Shown: positions 33,274 to 44,800, counted from the stretch's first letter. The stretch is 64,000 nt of DNA from Tanypteryx hageni (GCA_028673005.1 CM054113.1:68863850-68927849), one strand, 5' to 3'. The notes: a model not told the origin generated them from the letters alone. Translations and numbers: made by a program.

Positions 33274-33677
33274 GACAGCTATAAATAAATAAATAATTAT
33301 TCTCAGTTTTGTTTTGAAATTATTTTAAATAAATGCTATCAGAATGCAATGAAAAGTATAATTTATTTAGAAAGTCATGTCAGAAAATAAAATTATTTCC
33401 TTACTAGGAAAAGTTATATGCTTTTGTTACCATTTATAATACGCACCTTAAGTTTTTGCCAATATTTTGGGGGGAAAACGCTTATCGGAAAATTACGGTA
33501 ATTCATTTTTAGGCTCATAAACCGCCATTATTGTTCGAGAAAGAACTATGAAGCTCACCGATGGCTGAAATCAAATTGAAAAAGCTTGCGACTTTGCGTG
33601 TTTGGTCCCTGGCGTGGAGCAATTTCCCCTATTGTCCATTGAAAAACCATGTTGATTCATTAGCAAAAAAGGTCGGG

Positions 33678-33720
33678 GAAACCAGGTGCGCATTCCGGCT
33701 ACAAAGCAGTCGTCATCAAT
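33678..33720 (-). ncRNA. Hammerhead-like motif (minus strand)
   Basis: On the minus strand: TTGATGA, stem region with the loop GCTTTGT, GGAATGCGCACC. It is related to 14616-14656 with substitutions that break the palindrome, so it is likely inactive. Confidence 0.3.
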
Positions 33721-33758
33721 GGCGAATCGCCGATAGCGGATTTTAGAGCGAACCACCA

Positions 33759-33800
33759 CCGATGAAGGCTGCTTTATAGCTGAAATGCGAAACCGGTTTT
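33759..33800 (+). ncRNA. Hammerhead-like motif (plus strand)
   Basis: CCGATGA, one base, GGCT - GCTTTAT - AGCT, GAAATGCG. Same architecture as 14616-14656 but with a degenerate core and palindrome. Confidence 0.3.
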
Positions 33801-33926
33801 CCAAACCTTTATACGGATATTGAAGAAACAGTTTTTCGCCCGATATTTAGAGATGTTGCTGTTGACGCCGCACGTCCGATATAACGTAGCAAATTCAAAA
33901 ATTCTCTCGCGATTCAAATACTATAG

Positions 33927-34100
33927 ACGGCTGGGCCCGCACGGACAGCGCCATTATTATTTATAAACGAATTATCGGAGGAAGCACAAAATCGAAGATT
34001 GGCGAGCGGTTTTCCGGAGAAGATCCACGCTGCGACCCTCGCATCTATCTCCAATCTGGCCATGATGATGGCCAAGAAGACCTTGGGCTACCTGAAATAG
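33927..34100 (+). CDS. Candidate 3' coding end with GC-ending codons
   Basis: One frame is open for 57 codons to TAG at 34098-34100 and ends SNLAMMMAKKTLGYLK. The last 25 codons use GC-ending codons (CTG GCC ATG GCC AAG ACC TTG GGC TAC CTG), unlike the AT-rich flanks. That suggests a true last exon or the end of a processed or mobile-element gene. The start is unknown and acceptor-like AGs exist near 33925-33950 and 34005. The product is not recognised. A second frame is also open here, which lowers confidence. Confidence 0.22.
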   Translation, partial: TAGPARTAPLLFINELSEEAQNRRLASGFPEKIHAATLASISNLAMMMAKKTLGYLK

Positions 34101-34369
34101 GACGCCATATGCTATCCGATCACGATTTTCTATCAACCGAACCGTATTAACTTCTGGAATCCCGGATATTAGGCGAGGCGGTTGAAGATCTACGGCGGCG
34201 AGGGAGGAGGAGGAGTAAAGTGTTGTTGGGTGTTCAGAGAATCAGTCAGTCGTTGGGTGAGGCGAAGGGTCAAGGCGAGGGATGAGAGAGATGCGGTGGC
34301 ATCGAAGAAAATAATGTAACATACATGATCCGACGTTTCAGTAATTTAAAAAAATACACAGAAGACTCT
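34101..34369. other. No supported gene
   Basis: If 33927-34100 is real, this would be its 3' flank. A purine-rich patch (GGCGAGGGAGGAGGAGGAG) is at 34195-34215. Confidence 0.4.
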
Positions 34370-34377
34370 CTAGAGCA

Positions 34378-35045
34378 GAGGTCGGCAACGCGGCGATCGC
34401 GGGCGTCATGGCGCCCGCGAGACATTTACCAGTCGCCCGCTGGCCGAAAAGAGAACATTATTTAAACAGACCAATTGTGAAATTCTTGGTTAATCCCTTC
34501 AATTTTACGGACAATGATAGGTCTGTTATTATTGCAATCTACTTTAATATCATTAACACAGAAGACAGAATTGGAAATAATAAATATACAGAATGGTATT
34601 ATTTTAAAATTACAGCAGAATGATGACAACTTTTGGTATTTAGTTGATGAAAATCCCTCATTATGAAAATGTGCCCTGAAAATATAGTCTTACTGTGCTT
34701 CAACATTCTCTTGCGATTCCCTTTTTTCAAGCATGGGATATTTGAAATCCAAGTACCGGTCCAGGCTCACCGGATACAATTTAGACAACTGCCTAAGAAC
34801 AGGAAACTCGAGTTACGTGCCAAATTACAAGTTGGCTGAAAATATTCAGTGCCAAGTTTCACATTTATTTATTTTTCATATTTGATTTATAATATATTCT
34901 TTAATAAAGTTTATATATGTATATATATATATATACATTGTTTTAATAAATATTGGCACACATCTACTCTTGTTGCTTTATGCGCCCTTCACGTCCCCAA
35001 TAATTTAAGTTGCGCCCTCATAGGTGAAAAGGTTGCCGACCACTG
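34378..35045. mobile_element. 668-bp hAT element, non-autonomous
   Basis: The left end starts CAG and contains GTCGGCAACG. The right end is GTTGCCGACCACTG, its inverse. Flanking octamers CTCTAGAG (34370-34377) and CCCTAGAG (35046-35053) match in 7 of 8 bases, as expected for a hAT target duplication. The subterminal TGGCGCCCGCGAG and TTGCGCCCTCATAGG blocks are typical of hAT relatives. The longest frame, about 70 codons, does not resemble a transposase. An (AT)n run lies at about 34914-34937. Confidence 0.85.
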
Positions 35046-35053
35046 CCCTAGAG

Positions 35054-36489
35054 AGTGAACCAAGTGCACACACCACAAAAATGACCTGACCGTGATATCA
35101 TTCTCAATACAATTTCACCGAAAGTGATAGTAATGTTTTCACATTGCAATTAACTTTTCCTGCGCGTGAACACATTTGGGGAATAGCGAAGAAATTTTTT
35201 TAATTCAAGAATTTGTGATACAGACGCATGTCCGAAGACAAATTCCAAGTTCTACGGGAATCACGAGAAAACATAAAAGTATATGTAAATTATAAATAAA
35301 TGTAGAAAGAACTGATGAATCAGATACTGAGGACGGTTTCTTAAAATAAAAACTACAGTCCATAGGCTAACCCTGGATTCTCCAAATTTAAATCGCAGGA
35401 AAAACTTGTGGCTATGAACAATCCCTCAAAATTTGTTTGCTCTAACTTAAAGTAGTGTAGAGGTATTAGACGGTAGTAGAGGCAAAAGGACGGACAAAGC
35501 AGTATATTAGCGGATTTAAAAAAACGGCTAAAAATTAATAAGCGGTAGGCATGAAATGAATTGATTTACTATACGTGGGTTATATGGATGTGAAAAGTCA
35601 TACGGTGACTCATATAATGTCAGGCAGATTTTGGAACGATAGCTGAACTAACAAACATTGCATCTTTCTATAACGATTTTAAAAATAAATGTGATATTAT
35701 TACGTCGTTGGTTAAACAAATATATGCCTTAAGAGAATCTGTACTATTTAAAGAAAACAATCAAGTGTGGTTTATCAAAAACATTTACACTGATGGCTAT
35801 GAAAACAAAAATATAGAGAAGCATATGATAAAGATTCTATAAAGCGAAATGAGACAATAAACTATGTATCTTCTAAAATTTTATTGTAATATGTGTTTAA
35901 CATAGTTTATTTTTATTTCTATTGTGAGCATAACCTGAAAGTGAAGCCTGAACTTATTAATGATATGAGACATTCCACAATTGACATTTATCTCTAAATA
36001 TTTCGTTAATTTGCGCTTGACATGGTACGTAAAAGCACATAGCAAGTAACTGATTTTTACTGAAAGAACTTTTACAACAACAGGCAACGAAATTCAACAA
36101 TCGATGAATTAGACTAAAAGATTTTAGAGTGAAATACATAAAAATCCGAAAACTGATGATATCGGCCAATAAGTGTGAGGAAAATATTTCAAGACAAAGT
36201 AAAATTCCTGCCGTGCAGAAAGCCACGGTATCTTTCAGAGCAAAACAAAGACCAACCATGTAAACCAAACACAGTAAAAATGTTTCAAATTATAGCATTA
36301 AAATGAATGAGCAAATCTCGTAAAAAAGGTTTCAAACTGTATCGACTACGAGAATAAACCGCACTTTCTTCGTGCCTTACACATACGATAGAAGAACGAG
36401 CGTCACCGGCTACACTCGGTAGATAATGATACCCGTCTCCTCCAAAGGGTACGCACGAAACTCGGAAGCTGACAAAAAAAAGAAAGAAG
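35054..36489. other. No supported gene (AT-rich)
   Basis: Very AT-rich. A 103-codon minus-strand frame at 35957-36268 is hydrophobic and Ser/Leu-rich and has no splice or start support. Confidence 0.5.
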
Positions 36490-37050
36490 GAAACGGGCCT
36501 CGTAAAGATGAGAGGGAGGGAGAGAGGGTGGGGTGGACGGGCGCCACCTCGGGGCCCAAGCTCCCCTTCTCCCCACATCCCATTACCCAGAGAGAATAAG
36601 AGGGAATCACGCAAGTCACGCCCTAGGAAACAACCACAAGGCACAACAACACACGCGGCAACTGACGTCCTCCCCACCCATCTACATCCCTTCCCTCCAA
36701 GACCCAAAGAGAGGAGAAAATGGAAATTGATAATTAGCTGACCCTAAGTATGGGTTTTGGCGTGGAAAATAATCGTACCCCTCCCGTTTTTTGAGAGAGA
36801 GGGAAAGAGAGTGAGAAGAGAGAGGGAGAGGTTACACAAATGGACGGGCACCTTCTGGATGCCTCGTTAAGAATCTCTTTTACCTTTTTCCCCTCTCTCT
36901 CCCCCTTCCTTGGGGGTATAGGAGATAATGGGAGTATAGAAGAAGAGGGGTACGTGATACACAGAATGACTCTCCGAGGTAGAGAAAAGGCCTGACTCCT
37001 GAAAAAGGAAGAAAAAATGAAGCTCCGTGTGCGCTATTTCACCGTGATTT
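36490..37050. other. GC-rich and purine-rich DNA, no supported gene
   Basis: GC-rich at 36500-36680 and (GA)-rich at 36795-36830. It lies next to the large G-rich array. Overlapping frames on both strands reflect base composition. Confidence 0.45.
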
Positions 37051-37199
37051 TTATGAGGAAGGGTCCTTCCCTAGAGCGTTATTCTCTCCCACACACACTT
37101 TCCCTTCCTTCTCCCTAACCTCCCCACCCACCATCTCGCTCCGACTTCCAAACAACTGGAACGGTAAAGCACCCAAACGAGGGCTTTGTGGGAGGAAGA

Positions 37200-38490
37200 G
37201 GAAAGAAGGTTCACCACGGAGAAATGGAAGTTCTCTCTCTCTCGGGGCTGACCAGACTGATGGTGAAGAGGAGAGAGGGAGCGGATGAGGAGAGGAAAGG
37301 TAATAAAGACGGGATGGGGAGTGAGGGAGGTAGGAAGAAGAGGAGAAGGGTAGTAAAGACGGGATGGGGAAGGAAGAAAGGGAGGGAGGAGGGAAGTAAA
37401 GACGGGATGGGAAGGGAAGAAAGTGCGAGAGGGAGGGAGAATGAGGAGGGGAAGGGTAGCAAAAATGGGAAGGGCTGAGATGAGGAGGGATGAAAGGTGG
37501 GGGAGGAGGAGAGGGAGGGAGGGAGAGAAGGGATGAAATGGAGAGAGGAATGAAATGGAGTGAGGAATGAAATGGAGGGAGGGTGGAATGAGGAGAGGGA
37601 AGGAGGGATGAAAGGGTGGGAGGGAGGAAAGAGAGGGATGGAGGAAAGGGAGGGAGGGAGGAAAGGGAGGGAGGAAAGGGAGGGAGGGAGGAAAGGGAGG
37701 GAGGGAGGAAAGGGAGGGAGGAGAGGGAGGGAGGAGAGGGAGGGGGGAGAGGGAGGGAGGAGAGGGAGGGAGGAGAGGGAGGGAGGAGAGGGAGGGAGGA
37801 AAGGGAGGGAGGAAAGGGAGGGAGGAGAGGGAGGGGGGAGAGGGAGGGAGGAGAGGGAGGGAGGAGAGGGAGGGAGGAGAGGGAGGGAGAAGAGGGAGGG
37901 GGGAGAGGGAGGGAGGAGAGGGAGGGAGGAGAGGGAGGGAGGAGAGGGAGGGAGGGAGGAGAGGGAGGGAGGGAGGAGAGGGAGGGAGGGAGGAGAGGGA
38001 GGGAGGAAGGAGAGGGAGGGAGGGAGGAGAGGGAGGGAGGGAGGAGAGGGAGGGAGGAGAGGGAGGGAGGAGAGGGAGGGAGGAGAGGGAGGGAGGAGAG
38101 GGAGGGAGGAGAGGGAGGGAGGAGAGGGAGGGAGGAGAGGGAGGGAGGAGAGGGAGGGAAGAGAGGAAGGGATGAAAGAGAGGGAGGGAGATATGGAAGA
38201 GATGGAGGGAGGGAGGGACGAAAGGGAGGGAGGAAAGGAGGGAGGGACGAAAGGAAGGGAGGAAAGGAGGGAGGGATGAAAGGGAGGGAGAGAGGAAATG
38301 GGGCGAGGAGGAGAGAGAGGAAGGATGAAAGGAAGGGAGGTAGGGAGGAAAGGAAGGAAGGAGGATGGGCATCAAGGAATGGCAGCTGCCGGCGACGAAA
38401 GAAGGCGGAAATAATAGGAGGGAGAGAAAGATGGGTGTGAGAGGGAGAGAGAGGTTGGAAGAGAGCAAGTGAAGGAAGGAGAGTAGGGAA
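37200..38490. repeat. Very long G-rich purine array (13-bp unit)
   Basis: About 1.3 kb, nearly all A/G on the plus strand. The core at about 37660-38160 is built from GAGGGAGGGAGGA units of 13 bp, alternating with (GGGA)n blocks and a few GGGGGGA variants. Every unit supplies two or more GGG runs, so very many overlapping G-quadruplexes and triplexes can form. It opens frames of 239 and 274 codons (plus strand, Arg/Glu/Gly) and of 465 and 527 codons (minus strand, Pro/Ser/Leu). None is a gene, since they shift freely with unit length. Confidence 0.95.
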
Positions 38491-39076
38491 GGGCACTACG
38501 CCCAAGGTTGATGTTGTGGATGACGAGGTTGGTGGGGAGGATAAGCTGCCTCCTTGCACCAGAAGGCGAATGGGGAGAGAGACACATACAGAAGAGTACT
38601 TTTCTATGAGCGAAACCCTCTTTAAAAGGCACAAAAATAAGCACTCGCTCTTTCTTCCGCCAACCTACCCGAGGAAACCGCGATTGTTTAGCCATGCTCA
38701 AGTACCGTGCGAAAATATGTCACCTCCCAGACGCGCGGATACGGGATAACAGGGCGAAAGTAAAGAGGATGTGTTCCTTGGAGCGTCGACACATTTACTT
38801 ACAAAGGAATGGGATATAGGAAATGTATGCATTTTTAAGCAATAATTGGAGGAAATGTAACGTTTTAATTCGGTCTCAGTCTGATGATCTTCATTTTTAT
38901 AACTTGACCGCACTCACGCTAGAGTGAATACAGAAAAAAATACCAGTAAAGCGAAGTGGTATTATATATCCTGCTCAGTACGAGCCAAATATTTAAATAT
39001 GTCCAAGGAAACATCCAATCGACTCCGCTACTACTGCACTCGGAAAAATAACTTAAAAAGAAGATACATAAGTAGC
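38491..39076. other. No supported gene
   Basis: Mixed DNA between the G-rich array and a hAT MITE, with no coding or RNA signal that I can support. Confidence 0.45.
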
Positions 39077-39084
39077 GGTCGAGG

Positions 39085-39388
39085 CAGGGCCGGCCCGAGC
39101 TACGGGCGAGCCGGGCGGCTGCCTGGGGAGCCAAGGTTTTGGGGCATTATCCCGATCATTTATTTATCTATGCATTACATGCAAGTGACTAAATAATGGA
39201 TACCAATTTATATCGACGAACAAGCTTCAATCTTGATAGCATTCCTTTTCATTTTTCCTTATCAATAACTTTTACAGAGCGATGAATAAATTAACATGTA
39301 CTTTGTAAATATCTCAACAAACATTAACGGAGGGGAGCGCTGGAGTACTATCTAGCCCGGGGCGCCAAAATTCCTCGGGCTGCTCCTT
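39085..39388. mobile_element. 304-bp hAT MITE with perfect 8-bp duplication
   Basis: Begins CAGGGCCGGCCCGAG and ends CTCGGGCTGCTCCTT, an imperfect inverted pair. Both sides are flanked by GGTCGAGG (39077-39084 and 39389-39396). The CAGGGCCGGCCC terminus is a widespread hAT signature. Subterminal GGGGAGCCAAGGTTTTGGGGC and CCCGGGGCGCCAAAA also pair in part. Non-coding. Confidence 0.85.
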
Positions 39389-39396
39389 GGTCGAGG

Positions 39397-42163
39397 GCAG
39401 CTATGTAATACAAAGTCTGTAGGATTTTAATGGAGCCTTCGTCAGAATCTCACGAAGAGGTTATTACTTGCAATTTAATTCGAGTACACGGAGCTTAATG
39501 GCGATAACTGGACCGGCCGCCGCCATTTTCAATATGGAGTGGTAAGAAGGGTCGGGACCGTTATTGTGTCGTCCTTTCAAGCCGTAGACCGGGGTTTGCG
39601 AATTCGAAAAAAAAAATTAAAATGGAACAAGTTTCGTTTGCCGGCGAAGCCGTTGAGAAGGCTGAAGGGGAAGGAAACAGAAAAAAAAAGCATCGAGGAA
39701 CCCGGTGATTGCGGATGGGACAATACGGTATGACTCCCACGAAAGGGAAAGGCTCACATGCAAGGTTTCTATATCCTTTAAGGACGGGTAATATTTTTTT
39801 AACTTTCGCTTCAACGCATCAAAACCTTAATTAACAGCACGAACTTTTAAGGGAAGGCAAAAAATTCTCGTCGCAGAATTTGAAATCGAAGCCAACAAAC
39901 TCTTCGAATTACAGACAATCTAACGAATTTCAACACTTAAGCGTTCCAGAATTTGAAGATTGAAAAATGAAGTGCAGTACAAAGTCAAAAAATCCGCAAT
40001 AATCGAAATCCTGACACTTTACAAAATTTTACATTAAAATATTCTGTGTAAGTTGCGGCGAATAAATTTACTTTAATTCGCCACCAGACTTGATTTGTGG
40101 AATGATGTTGAATCCAGAACACGGAAAAGAAGATATTGATTTGATGATGATAATGGTAATGAAAATTTGTAAGAAAAAATTTTCGTAGATAAATCAATTG
40201 ATTGATTAAGCATTCCTGAAGAATTCATTGAGTGACTTGAGTAAAGAAGCTTTATCACCGAATACGACATTTCAGTTGATAAAATTCAAGAAAAACTCGT
40301 TTCAGAGAAACACGACTAATATTATGTGACATTTTCAAAAACCTACCAAAGGCTGCGCAATAAAACTTTCATTTATAAAATAAATCAAATCAAATTTCCA
40401 CCTCCACCAAAAAATAAATTATCATCACACATTCCTAGTTTGTATATTTTAGTTTAGCAAGTGGAGAAGCATTCTATATTATCATACATTGTTTTTCTTA
40501 CTCCATATGAACTTTGTTTTGGTAATTCATTGTTAGGCCATATGCATGTATCTGTATACGATACAAAAACAAGACAAAATTAAAAAAACCAAACCTGCGA
40601 CCTACAAGTCCCGAGATTGACGGATTTGGGACTTACTGTACTTTTCTTAGGCAAAATAGCCATAGGAGATATCTACGACAAGTGCTTAATTTTATTATAA
40701 TTTAACACTTAAGTGCTTAATGTCGATTTTGGTTTTAGCCATAATTCCCTAGCGGACTTGAATGAGTACCTTGAAAGCAGGAGAAAATCACTCTCCACCC
40801 AGTCCAGCATACGCCTGAATGCATATAAATTCAAAATAGACATTTCATCGAGTTAACTCTTTTATTTTCAAATAAAAACACCGCAAAGGATATGAAAGCA
40901 CCTCGGACTAAACTTTTAAGTAAACAAAAAAATAACGCACGTGGAAACTATGCGGACTTGCGTAGTAGTTTTCAGTTTTCAATTACCTACTTCTTAAAGC
41001 TAGTAGATCTAATAAGCGAGATTTCAAGAACCGTTGAAACAAACCAGTTGGAGAGTCAAAGCTTTTAATTCGTCGATTTCCCTTTCTTTTTATTAAATAA
41101 ATGCTACGAAAATAATTTTAAACTTTAACTACAGAGGTGGAATTACAATGAACCAACGCAGCACGAACCTTATTTAACCGTTAACATGCCCCTACATCGT
41201 GGAAAGAGTATTATTATAGAATCCATCGAACGATTTATTCGCACACCTAAATACTCCTAAAAATTCTCCCATGTTCGGTACCGCACTCCACGAATGCCTT
41301 GCACTCCGCTCCTCTTCATTCTCTCTGCTCTCTCGAGCGCGACCGTTTTTACCGCTTATCTCGCCATGGAAGTGACTCGTGATACCATCTGTTGACGTCT
41401 CGGAGGAGCTTCTGCTTCGGCCAATTACGCACGCGCCGCGATATGACGCGAAATACGAGGGAGGGAACCGTTGGCGGACTTCCTCGCGAGATGCGGCGAT
41501 TAAAAAAGTGCTGGCACAAATTGCTAATTATTCTTCTTCGCGGCATTCTTAATTATTTTCCGGGGTTTTAGTTTTATTACCACGAGGATCAAATTAGAAA
41601 TGTATACCTAAGATATCCCATCCACTTTTCTCATGAAGATATAATTTCAAAGCAAGACTTGAAGACCGAACATATAAACGAAAAACGCGCGAAAACCAGA
41701 GTAATCTAAGATATACAGAAACATTTCCGAAAGTAGTGTTTTTGCGGACTGACGGATACACCTGGCCCTCCAACACAACGGATTATCATAACACGGATTT
41801 GCAAGAAAAGTTTGTTTTTCACACCAAAAAACCGTGCAACGCCGATTTATGGTTCGCATTAACGCGGTTTGATCGGACTTGGGGTGTGGGATTCCAGGTT
41901 GCTGAGGAAGGAAGAAACGTGTCCGAGTGCCCGAGTGAATTGTTTATTAGCTTAAATAATCGACAATAGCACTATATTTATACAGTTACATACATCAAAG
42001 AGAGGTTTGGGACTGGAGGAGGGTGTGCGATGGGATAGGGAACGTAACTCCATTTCACAATATAAAGCTAAGTTCACATAACACGGGTTCACATTACTCG
42101 GCACTTTTTTCAGAACGCATCTACCGTTCATAGGAGAGCCGAGTGTACAACGCACTCTAATAA
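39397..42163. other. No supported gene
   Basis: AT-rich overall. At 39515-39545 a GCCGCCATTTT (YY1-type) motif precedes ATGGAGTG|GTAAGA, which could be a start and donor but is only 8 coding bases long. A CpG-richer block at 41340-41560 has a 65-codon minus-strand frame without further support. Confidence 0.4.
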
Positions 42164-42663
42164 NNNNNNNNNNNNNNNNNNNNNNNNNNNNNNNNNNNNN
42201 NNNNNNNNNNNNNNNNNNNNNNNNNNNNNNNNNNNNNNNNNNNNNNNNNNNNNNNNNNNNNNNNNNNNNNNNNNNNNNNNNNNNNNNNNNNNNNNNNNNN
42301 NNNNNNNNNNNNNNNNNNNNNNNNNNNNNNNNNNNNNNNNNNNNNNNNNNNNNNNNNNNNNNNNNNNNNNNNNNNNNNNNNNNNNNNNNNNNNNNNNNNN
42401 NNNNNNNNNNNNNNNNNNNNNNNNNNNNNNNNNNNNNNNNNNNNNNNNNNNNNNNNNNNNNNNNNNNNNNNNNNNNNNNNNNNNNNNNNNNNNNNNNNNN
42501 NNNNNNNNNNNNNNNNNNNNNNNNNNNNNNNNNNNNNNNNNNNNNNNNNNNNNNNNNNNNNNNNNNNNNNNNNNNNNNNNNNNNNNNNNNNNNNNNNNNN
42601 NNNNNNNNNNNNNNNNNNNNNNNNNNNNNNNNNNNNNNNNNNNNNNNNNNNNNNNNNNNNNNN
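42164..42663. other. Assembly gap, 500 N
   Basis: Exactly 500 unknown bases, the round number usual for a scaffolding gap of unknown or nominal size. Sequence on its two sides should not be assumed to be adjacent by any particular distance. Confidence 0.99.
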
Positions 42664-42684
42664 TTCAACATAAACACACACACA

Positions 42685-42730
<46 letters not shown>

Positions 42731-42762
42731 TGTGTGTGTGTGTGTATAGACACACACACATC
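42664..42762. repeat. Compound (CA)/(TA)/(TG)/(CA) microsatellite at gap edge
   Basis: CACACACACA, then about 24 TA units, then TGTGTGTGTG, then ACACACACAC. The CA and TG blocks around the TA core are inverted, so the region can fold into one long hairpin. This probably explains the assembly break next to it. Confidence 0.9.
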
Positions 42763-42875
42763 TTCGACTTCTAACGTATTTTTTCTTCTTCGAAAGAAAG
42801 AGAAAATAATTATCGCCATCACTCATGAGGCCGTATTTAGAATCTTGAGGAAAAAACACCTTTTCTTAGGCAAAC

Positions 42876-42894
42876 GAGAGAGAGAGAGAGAGAT
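42876..42894. repeat. (GA)n microsatellite
   Basis: Short GAGAGA run. Confidence 0.9.
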
Positions 42895-44800
42895 ATTCCA
42901 GGGAATACCAAAATGAGGGAAACCGGCGACTTAGGGAGGGCGGATATAACTCTACGGATAAGAGGGAATATGGGAGAAGATCGCCGGCCGCGATAAAAAG
43001 CCTTAAAACGGAACTGAAAGGCTCATTTGTTTTGTGCCAAAGAGCGAGCGCCTTTTCCTTTTAGGAATGGAGATGGATCGGACTCCGAAAAGGGGAGGGG
43101 TGGTGAAAGGAGAGATGGAGTGGGGGGAGGAAGGAGGGGGGATGAGGGGAGGAGGGTGGTGAGAGAATAGAAATAGGCCGGGAGAGCCACCTCACCCACG
43201 ACTCGTAGAAGTTACATCCAGTTTTGCTAACATTTTTGAAAAATGTCGACACCCTTCTATCCCCCACTCTCCTTTAGAGGAGCCGTGCACCCAACTGAGT
43301 CAGGGGCTTCACCCTTTCCCCTTGCTCGCTCAAGAGCCTGTTTGACTGAAACCAGCCGATGAAGCTCTAGCTTTGAAGGATTGCATTTTCGTAAAAAGTG
43401 ACCCCACAATTTAGAATTATATATTTAAACAGAATCGTACATATTAAAACTATATAAAAATAACTATTACCAAAGCTTTGACTCGTAGAATCATCATCAA
43501 ATTGAAGTAGAATTTACACGAAATATTTTCAAAACTTATTTTTAAATTTTTAATTAAAGCTTTTGCTTTAAAATTGATTGATATTTTTTATTTACTTTGG
43601 TTCAAGAGAAGGGGCATATAATTCGGATTTTATCCATCGGAAAAATATACTGAAATGTACGTATAAATTGTTTTGACGTAAATACTGGTGATGCTTACGT
43701 GTATTCTGTGGGAATTATTTAAAAATTTGTGGATAATGAGACCTCATCAGAAAAAACTTCCCGAGTGCACCCGTCTTAAAATGTTCTCTTTGAATTTATT
43801 TTTTTAAAGTTTATTTTCTTTCGACCCCTCTCCCCAGGAGGAGAGATAGGGGAATGTAAAGGGGTTGTGCTAGAAAGTTGATCGGTTCAAAGTAAGCCAG
43901 TTGCTTCCTTCTCATCCTCCCTCCCCTAAACAGTTTCCCTACGACCTAAATTAAACTCCACCCCGGGAATAATATTACTCCTTATATTCTCAAATTCTGC
44001 CCCTTCCCTCTCGCGCAGGCTCTCACAAGGGTATCCTTTCTATAAAAGACCTTACCGAAGCGTAGAAGGTTTCTCCTCTCGGACCGACCCTCCTCTTCTT
44101 GCTCAAACGCCGCACTAGAGGCCCCCACTCCTGCCCTAAGGCCCGATGGGACCTGAAAAAGCCCCGGCGGGCAACTCTTTAAAAACTTTCCCTAAGTGGG
44201 CACTTGAAGGAGCTGGAAGTAAAAAAAACATCCGGGCGAAGGGATGCCATACCGAGCTGACCATAAATTTTAACGCAAGTCAGCGTCTCCGCGCTTAACT
44301 CCTTCACGGTTGTACGAATCGAGAAGGGGCGTGACAAGAACGGGAAAAGGAAGGCTAATTTGATAAGGGGAACAAAGTCCCGCCATTGGCCATGAAGGAC
44401 TCTGCGCAAAATTTTTCGCTCTAGTACCCACCCTACCCACTCTTTCTCGCGCAACACGAGATTGAAATGGTAACAAGCACTTTTTCCGACGGAACTAAAA
44501 CAAAGTGAAAAAATATGATCTATGGCCGAGCTCAATTTCCGCCCTCGAAACGAATGAAGAGTGCCAAGGAGATGATGGAATGCGTTTCTTGTGTAATTCT
44601 TCTGCGACTAAAATTAAAACATAAGACGGTTATTTTAGTAAGTTAAAAACATGGCCGGCTAGGGAAACGCGGGACTCGGTGCAAAGTGTACGCATCAAAA
44701 ATTTGTTATTGTAAATTTTAACACAATCTCCCTCACTTTCACATGTTTGATTTTTTATGGGAGGCCCCCTCCGTAAGTGCAAGGTGCGGCGGATTCGCAC
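42895..44800. other. No supported gene
   Basis: A purine-rich patch at 43085-43165 and AT-rich DNA at 43390-43800. More GC-rich from 43830 to 44550, with minus-strand frames up to 118 codons but no convincing splice signals. Confidence 0.45.

Larger units (their letters stand above)
31974..33498. mobile_element. Pogo-like (Tc1/mariner) element remnant, TA-flanked
   Basis: The left end CCGTAATTTTTCGATTATAA and the right end (inverse CCGTAATTTTCCGATAAGC) are inverted repeats, each directly flanked by TA (31972-31973 and 33499-33500). The subterminal motif ATAATACGCACC occurs three times near the left end and once inverted-related near the right end (33438-33450). The interior holds a broken coding remnant with an acidic tail at 33099-33273. 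The right inverted-repeat arm (32077-32830) lies inside it and probably replaced or interrupted the rest of the transposase gene. TA duplication and an acidic C-terminal tail fit the pogo/Tigger branch. Confidence 0.6.
33545..33815. mobile_element. Interspersed element with two opposed hammerhead-like motifs
   Basis: Starts near GCTCACCGATGGCTGAAATC, a sequence resembling 14555 and 1980. It carries a hammerhead-like motif in minus orientation at 33678-33720 and another in plus orientation at 33759-33800. The flanking GGAAACCAGGTGCGCATTCC and GAAATGCGAAACCGGTTTTC are inverted relatives. Non-coding. It is probably the 3' ends of two retroelement copies, or one copy with inverted ends. Confidence 0.5.

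Noticed and set aside
37051..38634. Minus-strand open frame of about 527 codons and overlapping frames of 239-465 codons
   Set aside because: Entirely generated by the 13-bp purine array: Pro/Ser/Leu on one strand and Arg/Glu/Gly on the other, open in several frames at once.
41952..42683. Open frames across the assembly gap
   Set aside because: They consist almost wholly of unknown bases and have no meaning.
43356..43405. Another hammerhead-like motif (CCGATGAAGCTCTAGCTTTG)
   Set aside because: No GAA directly after a stem in the right place and no palindrome.
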